Shown: positions 13,901-14,654 of the stretch, one piece after another
How positions within the stretch are numbered: the first letter of the stretch is position 1
How the letters are laid out: every line of letters begins with the position of its first letter
Notes under the pieces: model-generated
Databases searched by the model: none
What the model was told of the DNA's origin: nothing
The model's input: the letters and a program-made list of their open reading frames with translations, nothing else
Source of the DNA: Alcanivorax sp. UBA4485
Lineage (GTDB): Bacteria > Pseudomonadota > Gammaproteobacteria > Pseudomonadales > Alcanivoracaceae
Direction: 5' to 3'
DNA length: 14,654 bases
NCBI GenBank assembly: GCA_002389055.1
Contig: DGNT01000090.1
Location: forward strand, 10,808 to 25,461
Made by a program: the position numbers and the translations under genes

Positions 13901-14511
13901 TGTTATTGAATGAAGAGAATCAAAAACGGGTCGCCCGGGCGATCGCCGCCATCGAAAGAGACACCGACGCCGAACTGGTCACGGTGCTGGCCCGCCAGGC
14001 CGATGACTACCGCTACATCCCGATGATGTGGGCGGCGCTGCTGTCGCTGCTGGTGCCCCTGGCGCTGGCGTTCATGCCGGTGGGCCTGGACGCCCTGGAA
14101 ACCCTGCTCGCCCAGTGGACCGTGCTGGTGGTGCTGGCGGTGCTGTTCCGCTGGCCGCCGCTGATGATGAAACTGGTGCCCAAGCGCGTGAAGCACTGGC
14201 GCGCCGCCAACCTGGCCCGACGCACCTTCCTCGACCAGGGCCTGCACCACACCCGCGGCGACCACGGCGTGCTGATCTTCGTCAGCGAAGCGGAGCACTA
14301 CGTGGAAATCCTCGCCGACCGTGGCGTGGCCCAGCACGTGCCCGACGAAACCTGGAAGAAGATCGTCGACACCTTCACCACCCACGTCCAGCAGGGCGAA
14401 GTGCTCAACGGCTTCCTGGAGTGCATCGCCTCCTGCGGCGACCAGCTCATTATCAAGGTGCCCGCCACCGAAAAGAAAAACGAGCTGCCCAACCACCTGG
14501 TTATCCTTTAA
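13900..14511 (+). CDS. Second TPM domain membrane protein
   Basis: This is a 203-residue companion of the preceding TPM gene. There is no signal peptide; an N-terminal helix (about 4-22) leads into the first part of the TPM fold (ELVTVLARQADDY). Two transmembrane segments (about 40-59 and 68-88) are inserted before the second half, where RGDHGVLIFVSEAEHYVEILADRGV (119-143) is the clearest TPM match. Splitting of the domain by a membrane hairpin is typical for the short TPM partner in lemA operons. The start is ATG 13900, sharing its A with the previous stop, with GGAGG upstream; a TTG two codons earlier is less likely. No further gene follows within the window. Confidence 0.92.
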   Translation: MLLNEENQKRVARAIAAIERDTDAELVTVLARQADDYRYIPMMWAALLSLLVPLALAFMPVGLDALETLLAQWTVLVVLAVLFRWPPLMMKLVPKRVKHWRAANLARRTFLDQGLHHTRGDHGVLIFVSEAEHYVEILADRGVAQHVPDETWKKIVDTFTTHVQQGEVLNGFLECIASCGDQLIIKVPATEKKNELPNHLVIL

Positions 14512-14552
14512 CCGGTAGCCTCAAACCGGGCACTCTTGTGCGGGCGGGCCTT

Positions 14553-14614
14553 GTGGGAGCGGGCCCCGCCCGCGAAAGGGAGCGAAGCTCCCGGCAGGAT
14601 CCCAGAGATGTCTG
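14553..14614 (+). repeat. REP-type double-hairpin element, copy 2
   Basis: Head GTGGGAGC, hairpin 1 at 14559-14573 (GCGGGC, loop CCC, GCCCGC), hairpin 2 at 14578-14592 (GGGAGC, loop GAA, GCTCCC) and tail GGCAGGATCCCAGAGATGTCTG. Apart from hairpin 2, it closely matches copy 1 at 2320-2381. It begins 42 bases after the last TPM gene and could act as a transcript end. Confidence 0.82.
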
Positions 14615-14650
14615 ACAGCAGCATCATCAGCCTCTCTGGGATCCAGCCGG
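14591..14650. repeat. Long inverted repeat, tail-to-tail REP pair (BIME-like)
   Basis: Arms 14591-14608 and 14633-14650 are complementary at 17 of 18 positions (a single A-A mismatch) around a 24-base loop. The left arm is the tail of REP copy 2. The right arm, read on the minus strand, is the same tail and runs into CCGGCCGG, like hairpin 2 of copy 1. A third, inverted copy therefore starts here and is cut by the window end. Confidence 0.75.
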
Positions 14651-14654
14651 CCGG

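Noticed and set aside
1..14654. Defence system, prophage, insertion sequence, CRISPR array or tRNA
   Set aside because: No transposase, integrase, nuclease-helicase set, regularly spaced direct repeats or tRNA-like cloverleaf was seen; the GIY-YIG protein alone is not evidence of a mobile element.

Overview
The window is a GC-rich piece of what looks like a gammaproteobacterial chromosome. This rests on glutamate racemase with C-x-x-C zinc-type small proteins beside it, LemA/TPM genes, and Pseudomonas/Alcanivorax-style REP elements reading GTGGGAGCGGGCYYCGCCCGCGAA. Genus-level placement is inference. There are no rRNA, tRNA, CRISPR, phage or transposase genes.

Layout. (1) 151-2295, plus strand: a tight trio of a 59-aa Cys/His protein, a DUF1272 protein and an alpha/beta hydrolase, then murI (glutamate racemase). 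A REP-type repeat lies just after murI. (2) 2404-3369, minus: a secreted alpha/beta hydrolase. (3) 3446-10310, minus: a guanidine-assimilation operon. Read in its own direction it has an NtrC-like enhancer site, a sigma-54 promoter, a guanidine-I (ykkC) riboswitch, ABC permease, ABC ATPase, two DUF1989 proteins (UAAP2 and UAAP1, the carboxyguanidine deiminase pair CgdAB) and a 1197-aa biotin-dependent carboxylase. (4) 10510-12102, minus: a small membrane protein, a basic small protein and a periplasmic dienelactone hydrolase, ending in a hairpin. (5) 12190-14511, plus: a translationally coupled set of GIY-YIG protein, LemA lipoprotein and two TPM-domain membrane proteins, followed by a second REP element that forms a tail-to-tail pair with a third copy cut by the window end.

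How the main system should work (established chemistry of this family plus inference). The ABC transporter imports a small nitrogen compound. The carboxylase uses ATP, bicarbonate and biotin to make carboxyguanidine. The DUF1989 pair deiminates that to allophanate and ammonia, and an allophanate hydrolase would release the rest. Genes of this type are usually labelled 'urea carboxylase', but the guanidine-I aptamer in front of the operon points to guanidine. Two expected parts are absent here: the periplasmic binding protein that normally precedes the permease, and the allophanate hydrolase that normally follows the carboxylase.

The most interesting region is 10148-10480. A nitrogen-limitation promoter architecture and a guanidine aptamer are stacked in series. 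The aptamer's P2 arm is complementary to the permease Shine-Dalgarno, and a 12-residue reading frame starts directly at the aptamer's 3' edge.
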